In this document: piece after piece, positions 24,893 through 34,683 of the stretch
Position numbering within the stretch: the first letter of the stretch is position 1
Layout of the letters: the number at the start of each line of letters is the position of its first letter
From: Actinomycetes bacterium
GTDB taxonomy: Bacteria > Actinomycetota > Actinomycetes > Streptosporangiales > Streptosporangiaceae
Direction: 5' to 3'
Length of the DNA: 64,000 nt
NCBI GenBank assembly: GCA_021793235.1
Contig: JAJYTD010000007.1
Location: forward strand, 1-64,000
The notes under the pieces: model-generated
The model's database searches: none
What the model was told of the DNA's origin: nothing
What the model saw: the letters and a program-made list of their open reading frames with translations, nothing else
Position numbers and translations under genes: made by a program

Positions 24893-26248
24893 ATGAACGG
24901 ACAGTTCGACGCGATCGTGATCGGCATGGGCCCCGGCGGTGAGACGGCCGCGTCACGACTGGCCGAGCAGGGCAGGCGGGTCGCCGTGGTCGAGCGTGAG
25001 CTCATCGGAGGCGAGTGCGGCTACTGGGCCTGCATCCCCTCCAAGACGCTGCTGCGCCCCCTGGAGGCCCGCTCCGAGGCCGCTCAGGTCGCCGGGCTCA
25101 ACGCACCGCGGCAGGACTGGGAGGCCATGCGCGCCTACCGCGACACCATGATCCGCCACCTGGACGATTCCAAGCAGGTCGAGGGCTACCGGTCCCAAGG
25201 TATTCCGGTGTTCAAAGGCGAGGCCCGCATCACCAGCCGGGACCCGTGGCGGGTCGGGGTGGGCGACCAGGAGCTCACGGCCGAACACGTCATCTTGGCC
25301 ACCGGCTCCTCCGCCGTACGGCCGCCCATCGAAGGACTGGACGAGGTCGAGGTGTGGACCAGCCGCGAGGCGACCACACTGAACGACATCCCCGACCGGG
25401 TCACCGTCGTCGGCGGCAGCGCGGTCGGTGTGGAGCTCAGCCAGTTCCTGGCCCGCATGGGCACCCGGGTCACGCTGCTGCAGCGGGGAGCACGGCTGAT
25501 GAACCGCGAAGAGCAGCGCGTCGGCGATCTGACGGCCGAACTGCTCCGCCGCGACGGTATCGACGTGCGGACCGCGACCGAACCGCACCGTGCCTACCGC
25601 GACGGAGTGGACAGCGTGGTGGAACTGAACGACCATACGAGCGTCGCCGCGGACGTCATCCTGCTGGCCACCGGCCGGTCTCCACGTACAGACGGGCTGG
25701 GCCTGGCCGACATCGGCGTCGAGGCGGGGCCGCGCGGGCTGTCCGTCGACGACCGCTGCCGGGTCACCGACGACGGGCTGTGGGCGGTCGGCGACATCAC
25801 CGGGGTCGCGCTGTTCACCCACGTCGCCAAGTACCAGGGGCGCATCGCCGCCGACAACATCCTCGGCCGCGACCGCACCACCGACTACACGGCCGTCCCG
25901 CGGGTGGTCTTCAGCGACCCGGAGATCGCCGCTGTGGGGCCGACGGTGGACATGGCCGGGGAGAGCGGAATCGACGTCGTCTCGGCCGAGATCGACCTCA
26001 CCGAGGCCCTGGCACGCCCGTGGATCTACGAGTCGTCACCAAGCGGACATCTGGGGGTACTGGCCGACCAGCGGCGCCGGGTCCTCATCGGCGCCTGGGC
26101 GATCTCTCCGCTCGCCGGCGAGTGGATCCACACCGCGGCGCTGGCGATCCGCGAAGGCATCTCCGTAGACCGGCTCACCGACAGCATCGCCCAGTTCCCC
26201 ACCTACAGCGAGGGCTACCTGCACGCTGTGGAAAAGCTCGGTCTCTGA
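24893..26248 (+). CDS. Pyridine-nucleotide disulfide oxidoreductase with altered C-terminal acid-base site
   Basis: 451 residues. FAD motif IGMGPGGE, redox-active cysteines Cys42/Cys47 in [16 protein letters not shown](P)-binding [13 protein letters not shown], and FAD-contact [16 protein letters not shown]. It has the overall plan of dihydrolipoamide dehydrogenase and mercuric reductase. At the C terminus, where lipoamide dehydrogenases have HPTxSE, this protein has FPTYSE, so the active-site His is Phe. It therefore probably does not act on lipoamide as a classical E3. A quinone or other disulfide substrate is possible. Single gene; no pyruvate dehydrogenase genes nearby. Confidence 0.85.
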   Translation: MNGQFDAIVIGMGPGGETAASRLAEQGRRVAVVERELIGGECGYWACIPSKTLLRPLEARSEAAQVAGLNAPRQDWEAMRAYRDTMIRHLDDSKQVEGYRSQGIPVFKGEARITSRDPWRVGVGDQELTAEHVILATGSSAVRPPIEGLDEVEVWTSREATTLNDIPDRVTVVGGSAVGVELSQFLARMGTRVTLLQRGARLMNREEQRVGDLTAELLRRDGIDVRTATEPHRAYRDGVDSVVELNDHTSVAADVILLATGRSPRTDGLGLADIGVEAGPRGLSVDDRCRVTDDGLWAVGDITGVALFTHVAKYQGRIAADNILGRDRTTDYTAVPRVVFSDPEIAAVGPTVDMAGESGIDVVSAEIDLTEALARPWIYESSPSGHLGVLADQRRRVLIGAWAISPLAGEWIHTAALAIREGISVDRLTDSIAQFPTYSEGYLHAVEKLGL

Positions 26249-26611
26249 GCCGCGGGAGCCGCGCCGGCGCTTCCATGTCGGCGGAGGCGATCGCGGGGGT
26301 TGCGGCAATGGGGCGCAGCGAGGGGCGGGACCCTGTCATACCCCCGCCCGGCTCCCTGGCTGCGGCAATGGGGCGCAGCGAGTGAAACGAGCAAGCCGGC
26401 TTGCCGCCGAACACACCAGACACCAAAAAGCCAGACCGCCACCACGATCTCAGGGACCACCCAAAAAAGTACCGGCCTAATCAGCGGCACGCCGGCCCCC
26501 GCTCGCCGCGCTCGCAGGGCCCAGGCACCCCCATCATCACCAATAGATCTTGACGCTGTGCACCCCTGAAACGCGCGCGGGGAGCACAGCGCCGAGATCG
26601 GCGGTGATCGG
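26249..26611. other. Intergenic with direct repeats and a palindrome
   Basis: About 360 bases without a supported gene. It contains a 22-base direct repeat listed separately and the perfect palindrome GCAAGCCGGCTTGC at 26391-26404. The rest looks like unselected spacer between convergent genes. Confidence 0.4.
26301..26382. repeat. 22-bp direct repeat, two copies 60 bp apart
   Basis: TGCGGCAATGGGGCGCAGCG followed by AG occurs at 26301-26322 and again at 26361-26382. The copies are identical and spaced exactly 60 bases start to start, just after a gene end. They may be a small dispersed intergenic repeat of this genome or a relic duplication. Confidence 0.7.
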
Positions 26612-26917
26612 TCAGGTCTTCCAGGACGGGTCGAAGTCGGGGTGGGCGGAGTAGACCTCGGCCAGGTGCTCCAGTGCTCGGCGCCAGGCGTGCAGGGCCG
26701 CCCAGGCATCGCTCGACTCCGGTGTGCGGTCGCCATGGGCGAGCGTGCTCATGCCGGCCCGGTAGGCGTTGACGTAGCAGCGGACGATCCGCCGTTTGGC
26801 GTTGACGTCGGCCCGTGCGCGGCCGGGGCCTCCCGTGGCCGATGGCGCCGCGTGGGCGGCGCGCTCGTCCTCGCCCAGGCGCGCGCTGAGGAACTCGACG
26901 ATCGTCATCGGGTCCAT
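26612..26917 (-). CDS. DUF6221-like small protein (second copy)
   Basis: 101 residues from ATG 26917, chosen because GAAGGGAGC directly precedes it. N-terminal helix TIVEFLSARLGEDERAAH and the ending EHLAEVYSAHPDFDPSWKT match the DUF6221 pattern also seen at 9457-9837. Unlike that copy it keeps an intact middle helix (NAKRRIVRCYVNAYRA). Function unknown. It stands alone. Confidence 0.75.
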   Translation of the reverse strand: MDPMTIVEFLSARLGEDERAAHAAPSATGGPGRARADVNAKRRIVRCYVNAYRAGMSTLAHGDRTPESSDAWAALHAWRRALEHLAEVYSAHPDFDPSWKT

Positions 26918-27061
26918 GCTCCCTTCGCCCCGGCTACCGCATACCCGCACCCATACCGACGTCGTACACCGCTGCCGCGTTCCGCAGGACCACCGCCCGT
27001 TACGGCGGCACAGGATAGGCACGGGACCGGCCGGGCCGAAGACGTGTGCGGGTCGCCCCGC

Positions 27062-27727
27062 TCACCCCATCCAGCCCGGCCGGACCACTCCGGACTCGTA
27101 GGCGATGACGACCAGTTGGGCGCGGTCGCGGGCGCCGAGCTTGGTCAGGACTCGGCTGACATGGGTCTTGGCCGTCGCGTGGCTCACCACAAGGCGGTCC
27201 GCGATCTCCTCGTTGGACAGCCCGGCCGCCACCGCCGCGAGCACCTCACGCTCTCGTTCGGTGAGGCTGTTCAGTCGTGGTTCCGGCGGCGGTTCCTTGA
27301 TGCGCTCGGCGAACTCGCTGATGAGGCGGCGGGTGACCGACGGGGCGAGCAGGGCGTCGCCGCGCGCGGCGACGCGGACACCGTGGATCAGTTCCATGGG
27401 GTCGGTGTCCTTGACCAGGAACCCGCTGGCGCCCGCCTTCAGCGCCCCGTACACGTACTCGTCGAGATCGAAGGTCGTCAGGATGACGACCTTGACATCG
27501 CGCAACCGCTCGTCGGCGACGATGCGCCGGGTGGCCTCCAGCCCATCGACGACCGGCATCCGGATGTCCATCAGTACGACGTCCGGGCGCTGTGCTGCGG
27601 TGGCCCGCACCGCTTCGGCCCCGTCGCCCGCCTCCGCCACGACCGATATGTCGTCCTCGCCCTCCAGCATGGAGCGGAATCCGGCACGCACGAGCGTCTG
27701 GTCATCAGCGAGTACAACCCTGGTCAT
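27062..27727 (-). CDS. NarL/LuxR-type response regulator
   Basis: 221 residues from ATG 27727. Receiver domain with acidic pocket VVLADDQ, phospho-acceptor Asp in VVLMDIRMP, Thr in VVILTTFD and Lys in FLVKDTDP. C-terminal LuxR helix-turn-helix [48 protein letters not shown]. It lies 116 bases downstream of its likely partner kinase on the same strand. Its target genes are unknown. The small membrane proteins and HdeD gene further upstream are candidates, by position only. Confidence 0.93.
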   Translation of the reverse strand: MTRVVLADDQTLVRAGFRSMLEGEDDISVVAEAGDGAEAVRATAAQRPDVVLMDIRMPVVDGLEATRRIVADERLRDVKVVILTTFDLDEYVYGALKAGASGFLVKDTDPMELIHGVRVAARGDALLAPSVTRRLISEFAERIKEPPPEPRLNSLTEREREVLAAVAAGLSNEEIADRLVVSHATAKTHVSRVLTKLGARDRAQLVVIAYESGVVRPGWMG

Positions 27728-27843
27728 GCGCCACCCCGGTCCGTGGTCGGTCGGCCTTCTCGGACATCCCCCTTTGCATACCAAGTCGGGGGCCACCTTC
27801 GGCGGTTTCGGTGCCGCATGCGAGAAAAAAGCCTGGCACCGCC

Positions 27844-29001
27844 TCACTGCGAGGTGGTGCCTGCACCGCCGTCCAGCGGGAGAATGGCGCGGACGCGGAA
27901 ACCGCCCTCGGGCCGCAGGCCTGCGGTGATTTCTCCACCGACAGCGGCGGCCCGTTCGCGCATACCGCGCAGCCCGTTGCCCTCCTGCACGGCCGTAACG
28001 GGGAGGGCGCGACCGTCATCGTCGACCTGGACGGTGATGTCACTGCCGTAGCGCACCGAAACCGTGGCGCTGTCCGCGTCCGCATGCCGGACCGCGTTAG
28101 TGAGGGACTCCTGCACGATCCGGTATGCCGCGGTGTCCACGGGAACGGGCAGGGGCACCTCGGCGCCCTCCACTGTGTACTCGGTCGGCAGTCCGGCCTG
28201 TGTTGTCTGGGCCACCAGGTCACCGAGCTGGGACAGCGACGGGGCCGGGGTGATGGGCGCCGCGCCTTCGTCGACCTGGCGGAGCACGCCGAGCGTGGAG
28301 CGCAGTTCGCGCAGAGTCTCCTTGCTCGCCTGCTTGATAGCGTTCAGGGCGGCGTAGGCCTGTTCGGGGTCGCGGCGGTGTGCGGCCGCCCCCGCCTGCA
28401 CGTTGATCAGGGAGATGTTGTGCGCGATCACGTCGTGCAATTCGCGTGCGATATGCAGCCGCTCCTCGGTGGCCCGGCGGCGGGCCTCCTCCTCGCGGGT
28501 CCGCTCGGCTTCCGCGGCCCGCTGCTCGACCTCGTTCAGGTAGGCGCGCCGACTGCGGGCGATCTCGCCCACGGACAGCACCACGAGGCTCCAGGCGAGG
28601 ACGGAGAGGGCGCGCCAGAGCTCGAACTGGACGAACTCACCGGCCGCGAAGACCGCCAGCAGCACGACGGTCGCCGTGATGGCGGAGGTCCGGTGCCCGA
28701 CCGCGGCCAGCCGGATGACGCCCGCGACCAGCATCAGCCAGGCTATCCAGGCGTCCACGGGGCCGAACATGTAGTACAGCGGGGTCGCTACGGCGATACC
28801 GAACGCCGTCAGCATCGGGTACCGGTTCAAGGCGGCCAGTGATGCCGATCCTGCCGCCAGGCACATGAAGCTGAAAGCGGTGAGCGGTTCGCCGTTGTGG
28901 GCGGCAAAGACGAGCTCAGCGGTGACCACGGCCACGCCCACCGCGGCGGCCAGCACGATGTCCGCGGCCGTCCCGGGGATGCGGATCGTTCTCAGTCGCA
29001 C
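27844..29001 (-). CDS. Sensor histidine kinase, HisKA_3 (NarL-partner) type
   Basis: 385 residues. Four to five hydrophobic segments in the first 150 residues, a coiled-coil linker ([24 protein letters not shown]), then a HisKA_3 dimerisation helix with the phospho-accepting His in [14 protein letters not shown]. The HATPase_c domain shows an N box ([10 protein letters not shown]) and a G box ([11 protein letters not shown]). No large extracytoplasmic loop, so it probably senses a membrane signal, as DesK- or LiaS-like kinases do. Paired with the response regulator downstream. Confidence 0.92.
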   Translation of the reverse strand: MRLRTIRIPGTAADIVLAAAVGVAVVTAELVFAAHNGEPLTAFSFMCLAAGSASLAALNRYPMLTAFGIAVATPLYYMFGPVDAWIAWLMLVAGVIRLAAVGHRTSAITATVVLLAVFAAGEFVQFELWRALSVLAWSLVVLSVGEIARSRRAYLNEVEQRAAEAERTREEEARRRATEERLHIARELHDVIAHNISLINVQAGAAAHRRDPEQAYAALNAIKQASKETLRELRSTLGVLRQVDEGAAPITPAPSLSQLGDLVAQTTQAGLPTEYTVEGAEVPLPVPVDTAAYRIVQESLTNAVRHADADSATVSVRYGSDITVQVDDDGRALPVTAVQEGNGLRGMRERAAAVGGEITAGLRPEGGFRVRAILPLDGGAGTTSQ

Positions 29002-29083
29002 TGCTCCCCTCCCGCGCTCCGCACCCGGGTCACCGCACCAGCGGGGTTTCGACCATACGCGCCACGACGGGTCCGCGCGGCGC

Positions 29084-29305
29084 TCACCTGCCGCGCGTCC
29101 GCCAGAAGACGACGGGCGCCGCGACCGCTCCCACGGCAGCCAGGGCCCACGGGAGGAATCTGAGCACCCGGAACCCGCTGGGGAGGTCTCCCCCGCTCAC
29201 CACATACCCGCCGATGGCGATCACCTCCGACACTACGATGCCCAGCAGGAATCCGCCGAGCACGCCGAGCACCGCCACACCGGCCGCCTTCAGCCCCAAC
29301 ATCAT
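29084..29305 (-). CDS. Small membrane protein, DUF5957-like
   Basis: 73 residues; ATG preceded by GGAGGAGGGTGG. Two hydrophobic segments (about 3-35 and 48-68) with a conserved-looking GFLLGIVVSEVIAIGG and a basic C-terminal tail WRTRGR. It resembles the DUF5957 small membrane family as I recall it. It is upstream of the kinase gene on the same strand with an 82-base gap and could be part of that signalling unit. Confidence 0.6.
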   Translation of the reverse strand: MMLGLKAAGVAVLGVLGGFLLGIVVSEVIAIGGYVVSGGDLPSGFRVLRFLPWALAAVGAVAAPVVFWRTRGR

Positions 29306-29484
29306 CCACCCTCCTCCGTCTCACCGGCCGTTTTCGCTGACGGCCCCATACTGGGAAGAGAAGGGTGACTGGCGCATTGGCCCGTGGAAGACACCCGCAC
29401 TACATCGCGGGATGTACAGCGGAGCGGCCACCGCCCCCGAAAGTACGCCCGCCGGACCCGGTGCCCGGCGGAAGGAGGCCGCGG

Positions 29485-30093
29485 TCAGGAGTCGATTCCG
29501 CGGCTCCGGCCGACGCGGCGGACGCGCAGGCTCAGCGCCACCAGTGCAGCGCCGAAAAGGACTGTGTAGACCCCCAGGATGAAGGCCAGGTTCACCGGTC
29601 CGGCGATCGGGGCGAACCAGATCAGCAGGCCAAAGCAGACAGACAGCGCCCCTGTCAGGATGTACAGCCACTCGCCGGTGATGTCGGAGCGCAGCCGCAG
29701 CGCGGTGATGATCTGGAACACTCCCCGGCCGACCGCCCACGCTCCGACCACGACCGTCAGCAAGAGCAGGGACGCGCCCGCCCATGCCAGGGCCACCAGG
29801 CCGAAGAAGACACCGAAGACCGCCTCGATGACGAGCGGCATGCGCTGCCCCTCGCTGGCCCGGATCTCTGCCATCCCGAGCCAAGGGATCCGTTCGGGGT
29901 CATCGCTCGCCGGTTCGGCGTGAAACGCCATTACCCCGGTGAAGGCGCCGTCCGCGAGCGCGTAGACGCCGAACACTGCGGCGAGCGCGGCCAGCGGGAT
30001 CCCCGGCCAGAAGAGGACGATCAGACCGAACACGATCGCCAGCGCACCGCGCGCGGCAAGGTACCACCAGTGCCGTGCCAGGTAGTCGAGCAT
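29485..30093 (-). CDS. HdeD-family membrane protein (DUF308)
   Basis: 202 residues with about six hydrophobic helices in three repeated pairs. Repeats are visible as GALAIVFGLIVLFWPGIPLAALAAVFGVYALADG, then EAVFGVFFGLVALAWAG and GALSVCFGLLIWFAP. This internal repetition defines the DUF308/HdeD family, linked in enterobacteria to acid resistance. In actinomycetes the role is undefined. The ATG overlaps nothing and has no close partner gene. Confidence 0.85.
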   Translation of the reverse strand: MLDYLARHWWYLAARGALAIVFGLIVLFWPGIPLAALAAVFGVYALADGAFTGVMAFHAEPASDDPERIPWLGMAEIRASEGQRMPLVIEAVFGVFFGLVALAWAGASLLLLTVVVGAWAVGRGVFQIITALRLRSDITGEWLYILTGALSVCFGLLIWFAPIAGPVNLAFILGVYTVLFGAALVALSLRVRRVGRSRGIDS

Positions 30094-30198
30094 GTCTCCC
30101 CCGATCGTCGACCGGACATATGAACGCCCTGCCCAAAGGCGCGCATTCCGACGATTCGGACGGGGAAACCATTACCTGGTATGAGCGGAAAAGATACC

Positions 30199-30241
30199 GA
30201 CCGCGGCGGCGTGGCGGCTTTCCCGCGCCGCCACCGCGGTC
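30199..30241 (-). terminator. Terminator of gltA
   Basis: Arms GACCGCGG and CCGCGGTC extended by CGGCG/CGCCG, starting 14 bases past the gltA stop. On the minus strand it is followed by a short ATCTTTT stretch, which fits a Rho-independent terminator. Confidence 0.75.
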
Positions 30242-30254
30242 GTTGTGGACCCGG

Positions 30255-31550
<1,296 letters not shown>

Positions 31551-31594
31551 TGCCCGAGCCAACCTCTCCAGCCGGGGGTGCGGGGATTCAGGGA

Positions 31595-31612
31595 AAAGCC
31601 CGTACGGGCTTT
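31595..31612 (-). promoter_or_regulatory. Perfect 18-bp palindrome in the gltA leader
   Basis: AAAGCCCGTACGGGCTTT is a perfect palindrome about 45 bases before the gltA start and downstream of the TATAAT box. In RNA it forms a 7-bp stem with a GTAC loop followed by TT, so it could be an attenuator-like hairpin; in DNA it could be a repressor site. Confidence 0.5.
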
Positions 31613-31658
31613 ATGCTGCTGACTCTGTTCAGTTTTCATTAAAATCCAATGAAGTAAA

Positions 31659-31664
31659 ATTATA
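31659..31664 (-). promoter_or_regulatory. Consensus -10 box of the gltA promoter
   Basis: TATAAT on the minus strand at 31664-31659, inside an A/T-rich patch that is rare in this genome, 109 bases upstream of the gltA ATG. No good -35 hexamer is seen at 16-18 bases, so it may depend on an activator. Confidence 0.5.
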
Positions 31665-32029
31665 CATTTCTCACACAATCGTGCACAGGTGACGTGCGAC
31701 ACATTGAGAAGTGCGGAAAGTCTTTTCTGTAAGAAAAATTTTCTTCTTTTTTATCAACCAGTGGCGGCATGGGTCGTTCACCTCCCGGATACCCCGGCCC
31801 CGGATCAGGGCACGGCAAACGCCCCGGCAGCAAAGAGACAGCCGTGTGCCGGTGCTCAAAGACGTGCCGCGTCGCCCGCACGGCAGACGCGGGCGGCTCT
31901 GTGAGCCCTTCCCAAGATTGGCCGCATCATGGCACAAAGGGCCAGGTGACCAGGGACACACCCCCCCACTTGCGGAAACCGCGGCCGACTACGCGGCGCG
32001 CCGCATGCCTCCCCGGGGGGCGCGACCGG
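31665..32029. other. Intergenic between prfC and gltA
   Basis: About 365 bases after the prfC stop. It includes an unusually A/T-rich block at about 31720-31765 with T and A runs. I see no gene. It presumably holds upstream gltA promoter elements and the prfC transcript end. Confidence 0.35.
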
Positions 32030-33655
32030 TTAGTTGTCCGTCTCGACGCCGCCGGCCAACAGGGGCTCCAACACCAGGTTCGGGTTGTCGCGCTCGATCA
32101 CCCGCAGCCGCCACTTGTTGTGCACCAGCACCAGCAGCTCACCATCGGAGCGGCGGGTCAGCACCTCAGCACCCGAGAGCGCGTGGGCGGCCGGTGCCGA
32201 GGCGGCGTCGGTGCGCCGGGCCAGGGAGTAGTCCAGGTGCGCCAGCTCGATGGGGGCGCGGAACTCGTGCTCCATCCGATGCTTGACCACGTCGAACTGG
32301 AGCGGGCCGACCGCCGCCAGCACCGGGGCCTGCTCACCGCGCACATCCGAGGCCAGCACCTGCACCACGCCCTCGCTGTCCAGCTGGGCGATCCCGCGCT
32401 GGAACTGCTTGTAGCGGCCCACGTCCTTGGCCCGGGCCACCGCGAAGTGCTCGGGCGCGAAGCTGGGGATCGGCGGAAACTCCACCTTCGGGCCCACATA
32501 GAGGGTGTCGCCCACGCTCAGCGCAGCCGCGTTGACCAGCGCGATCACATCACCGGGGTAGGCGGTGTCGATAGTGGAGCGCTCGCTGCCGAAAACAGCC
32601 TGGGTGTACTTGGTGGCGAAGGGGCGGCCGGTCGCGGCATGGGTCAGCACCATACCCCGCTCGAAACGCCCGGAATTGACGCGGACGAACGCCATCCGGT
32701 CGCGGTGGGCCTTGTCCATGTTGGCCTGCATCTTGAACACCTGGCCGGAGAACGCAGCGGTGACCGGGCGCCCAACACCCGCGGCATCGGGCTGGTCCTT
32801 GGGCGCGGGCGCCAACCCGACCAGGACGTCCAGCAACTGCGAAACACCGAAGTTGGGCAGCGCGGCGCCGAACAGCACCGGGGAGGACACACCGGCCAGG
32901 AAGGACTCCTCGTCGAAATGCGCGCCGATCTCGCCCAGCAGTTCGACCTCCTCCTGGGCCTGGACCCAGGCCTCCTGCTCGACCTCGGCGGCCTGGGCGG
33001 GGTCCATGCGCTCCTCGATGGCGCGGGTGGCCCCGCCCGGGGTGCGGTGCATCTTGGTGTAGGAGCCGTCGGCGCGGTCGATGAGGCCGCGAAAGTCCCC
33101 GGCGATACCCACCGGCCAGTTCATCGGGGTGGGACGCAGCCCGATGCGCTGCTCGACCTCATCCAGCAGCTCCAGGGGCTCACGGCCGGGGCGGTCCCAT
33201 TTGTTCACAAACGTGATCACCGGCATGCGCCGGGCGCGGCAGACATCGAACAGCTTCAGCGTCTGCGGCTCCAGGCCCTTGGCCGAGTCCAGCAGCATGA
33301 TCGCGCAGTCCACAGCCGACAGCACCCGGTAGGTGTCCTCGGAGAAGTCGGCGTGGCCCGGCGTGTCGAGCAGGTTCAGAACACAGCCGCCGTAGTCGAT
33401 GCGCAGCGCGGCCGAGGTGATCGAGATGCCGCGGGCCTGCTCCATCTCCAGCCAGTCCGAGGTGACCCCGCGCCGGTCCCCCTTGCCGTGCACCGCACCG
33501 GCCGAGGAGATCGCCGCCGCATGCAGCGCCAGCGCCTCGGTCAAGGTGGACTTACCGGCGTCAGGGTGGGAGATCACCGCGAACGTCCGACGGCGGCCCG
33601 CCTCCGCTGCTATCTCCGGGGGCTGCTGCGCCACATTGTCCGCTGTCACACTCAC
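32030..33655 (-). CDS. prfC: Peptide chain release factor 3
   Basis: 541 residues from GTG 33655; GTG 33649 is possible. GTPase motifs are G1 ISHPDAGKST, G3 DTPGHADFSEDT and G4 FVNKWDR, with the switch region RGISITSA. The C-terminal part carries the RF3-specific FFVGPLQFDV-like segment (here AAVGPLQFDVVKHRMEHEF). RF3 recycles RF1/RF2 from terminating ribosomes. The length is slightly above the usual 525-535. A normal housekeeping gene, apparently transcribed alone. Confidence 0.95.
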   Translation of the reverse strand: MSVTADNVAQQPPEIAAEAGRRRTFAVISHPDAGKSTLTEALALHAAAISSAGAVHGKGDRRGVTSDWLEMEQARGISITSAALRIDYGGCVLNLLDTPGHADFSEDTYRVLSAVDCAIMLLDSAKGLEPQTLKLFDVCRARRMPVITFVNKWDRPGREPLELLDEVEQRIGLRPTPMNWPVGIAGDFRGLIDRADGSYTKMHRTPGGATRAIEERMDPAQAAEVEQEAWVQAQEEVELLGEIGAHFDEESFLAGVSSPVLFGAALPNFGVSQLLDVLVGLAPAPKDQPDAAGVGRPVTAAFSGQVFKMQANMDKAHRDRMAFVRVNSGRFERGMVLTHAATGRPFATKYTQAVFGSERSTIDTAYPGDVIALVNAAALSVGDTLYVGPKVEFPPIPSFAPEHFAVARAKDVGRYKQFQRGIAQLDSEGVVQVLASDVRGEQAPVLAAVGPLQFDVVKHRMEHEFRAPIELAHLDYSLARRTDAASAPAAHALSGAEVLTRRSDGELLVLVHNKWRLRVIERDNPNLVLEPLLAGGVETDN

Positions 33656-33807
33656 CGATGCCTGTTCCCTCGCTCGCGTGCGGGCTGCCTTCTCGCTTTC
33701 GGCATGCTGTCCGCCGACGCCCCCGCCCACCCGGAGCAGCCTGCGAACCGCAGAGCACAGGCCTCCTCTGGCGAATCTACCGCACCGGAAGAGTCGGCGT
33801 TCACGTG

Positions 33808-34533
33808 TCAGACGGGGTCGCGCCGCAGCGCATCGCGCACCCGGCCCACGATCTCCTCGTCGCCCAGACCGGAGGGGTAGACCGCCACCAGGACTTTGCC
33901 CGGCTGCGTGTCCGCGGCCGCGGCTTTGGGGTCGCGCAGCACCGCGCCGAGCGCGTCCGTCACGAACTCCATCGCGTGGTCGAACCGCTCCCACGGGACC
34001 GGGCGCCGCGGATCGCGCAGCCAGGAGCGGAGTACGTGGTTGTGCGCTGCGATGACCGAGGCGGCCAGCGCCTCTCCCGCCAGGATCCGCGGCTCCTCGG
34101 TCTCGCCGCGCGCCAGGTAGCGGCTGAAGGCGGCCTGGTAGCGGGCCGTCATGGCGATCTCCCGGTCGCGCAAGCGAGGCACGGCGCGGACGAGCTGGAA
34201 GCGTGGGACGGTGATCTCGGGTGCGCCCACATACCCCTGGAAGACCATGCGCGCTGCGGCGCACACGGTCGCCACCGGATCGTCTTCCGGTGAGGCGTCC
34301 AGGTAGCGCAGGACCGTGTCGAAGAGACTGTCGTGCTCGGCGAACAGGATGTCCTCCTTCGACCCGAAGTGCCGGAAGAGGCTGCGCCTGCTCAGCCCGG
34401 ACTCGGCCGCGATGTCGTCCATCGTGGTCGCCTCATAGCTCTTGGCGGTGAACAATCGCACGGCCGCCGCCACGACATCGCGCCGCGCGGGCATGGCCGC
34501 CTTCCTGCGTTCGGCCCTGTCCGGTTCTCCCAC
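33808..34533 (-). CDS. TetR-family regulator
   Basis: 241 residues from GTG 34533, chosen because GAGGAG lies five bases upstream. The N-terminal HTH reads VVAAAVRLFTAKSYEATTMDDIAAESGLSRRSLFRHFGSKEDILF, followed by an all-helical ligand domain. It is divergent from an acyl-CoA dehydrogenase gene with dyads in the 150-base gap between them. The simplest view is autoregulation plus control of that dehydrogenase, with an acyl-CoA as the likely inducer. Confidence 0.9.
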   Translation of the reverse strand: MGEPDRAERRKAAMPARRDVVAAAVRLFTAKSYEATTMDDIAAESGLSRRSLFRHFGSKEDILFAEHDSLFDTVLRYLDASPEDDPVATVCAAARMVFQGYVGAPEITVPRFQLVRAVPRLRDREIAMTARYQAAFSRYLARGETEEPRILAGEALAASVIAAHNHVLRSWLRDPRRPVPWERFDHAMEFVTDALGAVLRDPKAAAADTQPGKVLVAVYPSGLGDEEIVGRVRDALRRDPV

Positions 34534-34641
34534 GGCGGCTCCTCGCCCTTCTGCGCGTCCGGCGTCCACAACGAACCTAACGAACCCCAACGGTGCGAAA
34601 TGTCGGTCCACCGTTTATCCTGACACTAGATGCCAATATTA

Positions 34642-34654
34642 GGCACGCAGTGCC
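34642..34654. promoter_or_regulatory. Dyad in the tetR / acyl-CoA dehydrogenase gap
   Basis: GGCACGCAGTGCC (5-bp arms GGCAC/GTGCC) directly follows a second dyad TGCCAATATTAGGCA at 34631-34645. Both lie 30-50 bases before the dehydrogenase start, where a TetR operator would be expected. Confidence 0.4.
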
Positions 34655-34683
34655 GGTGGACGAGGGGAAGCGAGGACGCACCC

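Noticed and set aside
24893-26248. lpd, the E3 of 2-oxoacid dehydrogenases
   Set aside because: Catalytic His replaced by Phe in FPTYSE and no E1/E2 genes nearby.
32030-34264. Longer N terminus for release factor 3
   Set aside because: The extension would overlap the tetR gene on the same strand and has Ala/Arg-rich filler composition; the GTPase domain begins right after GTG 33655.
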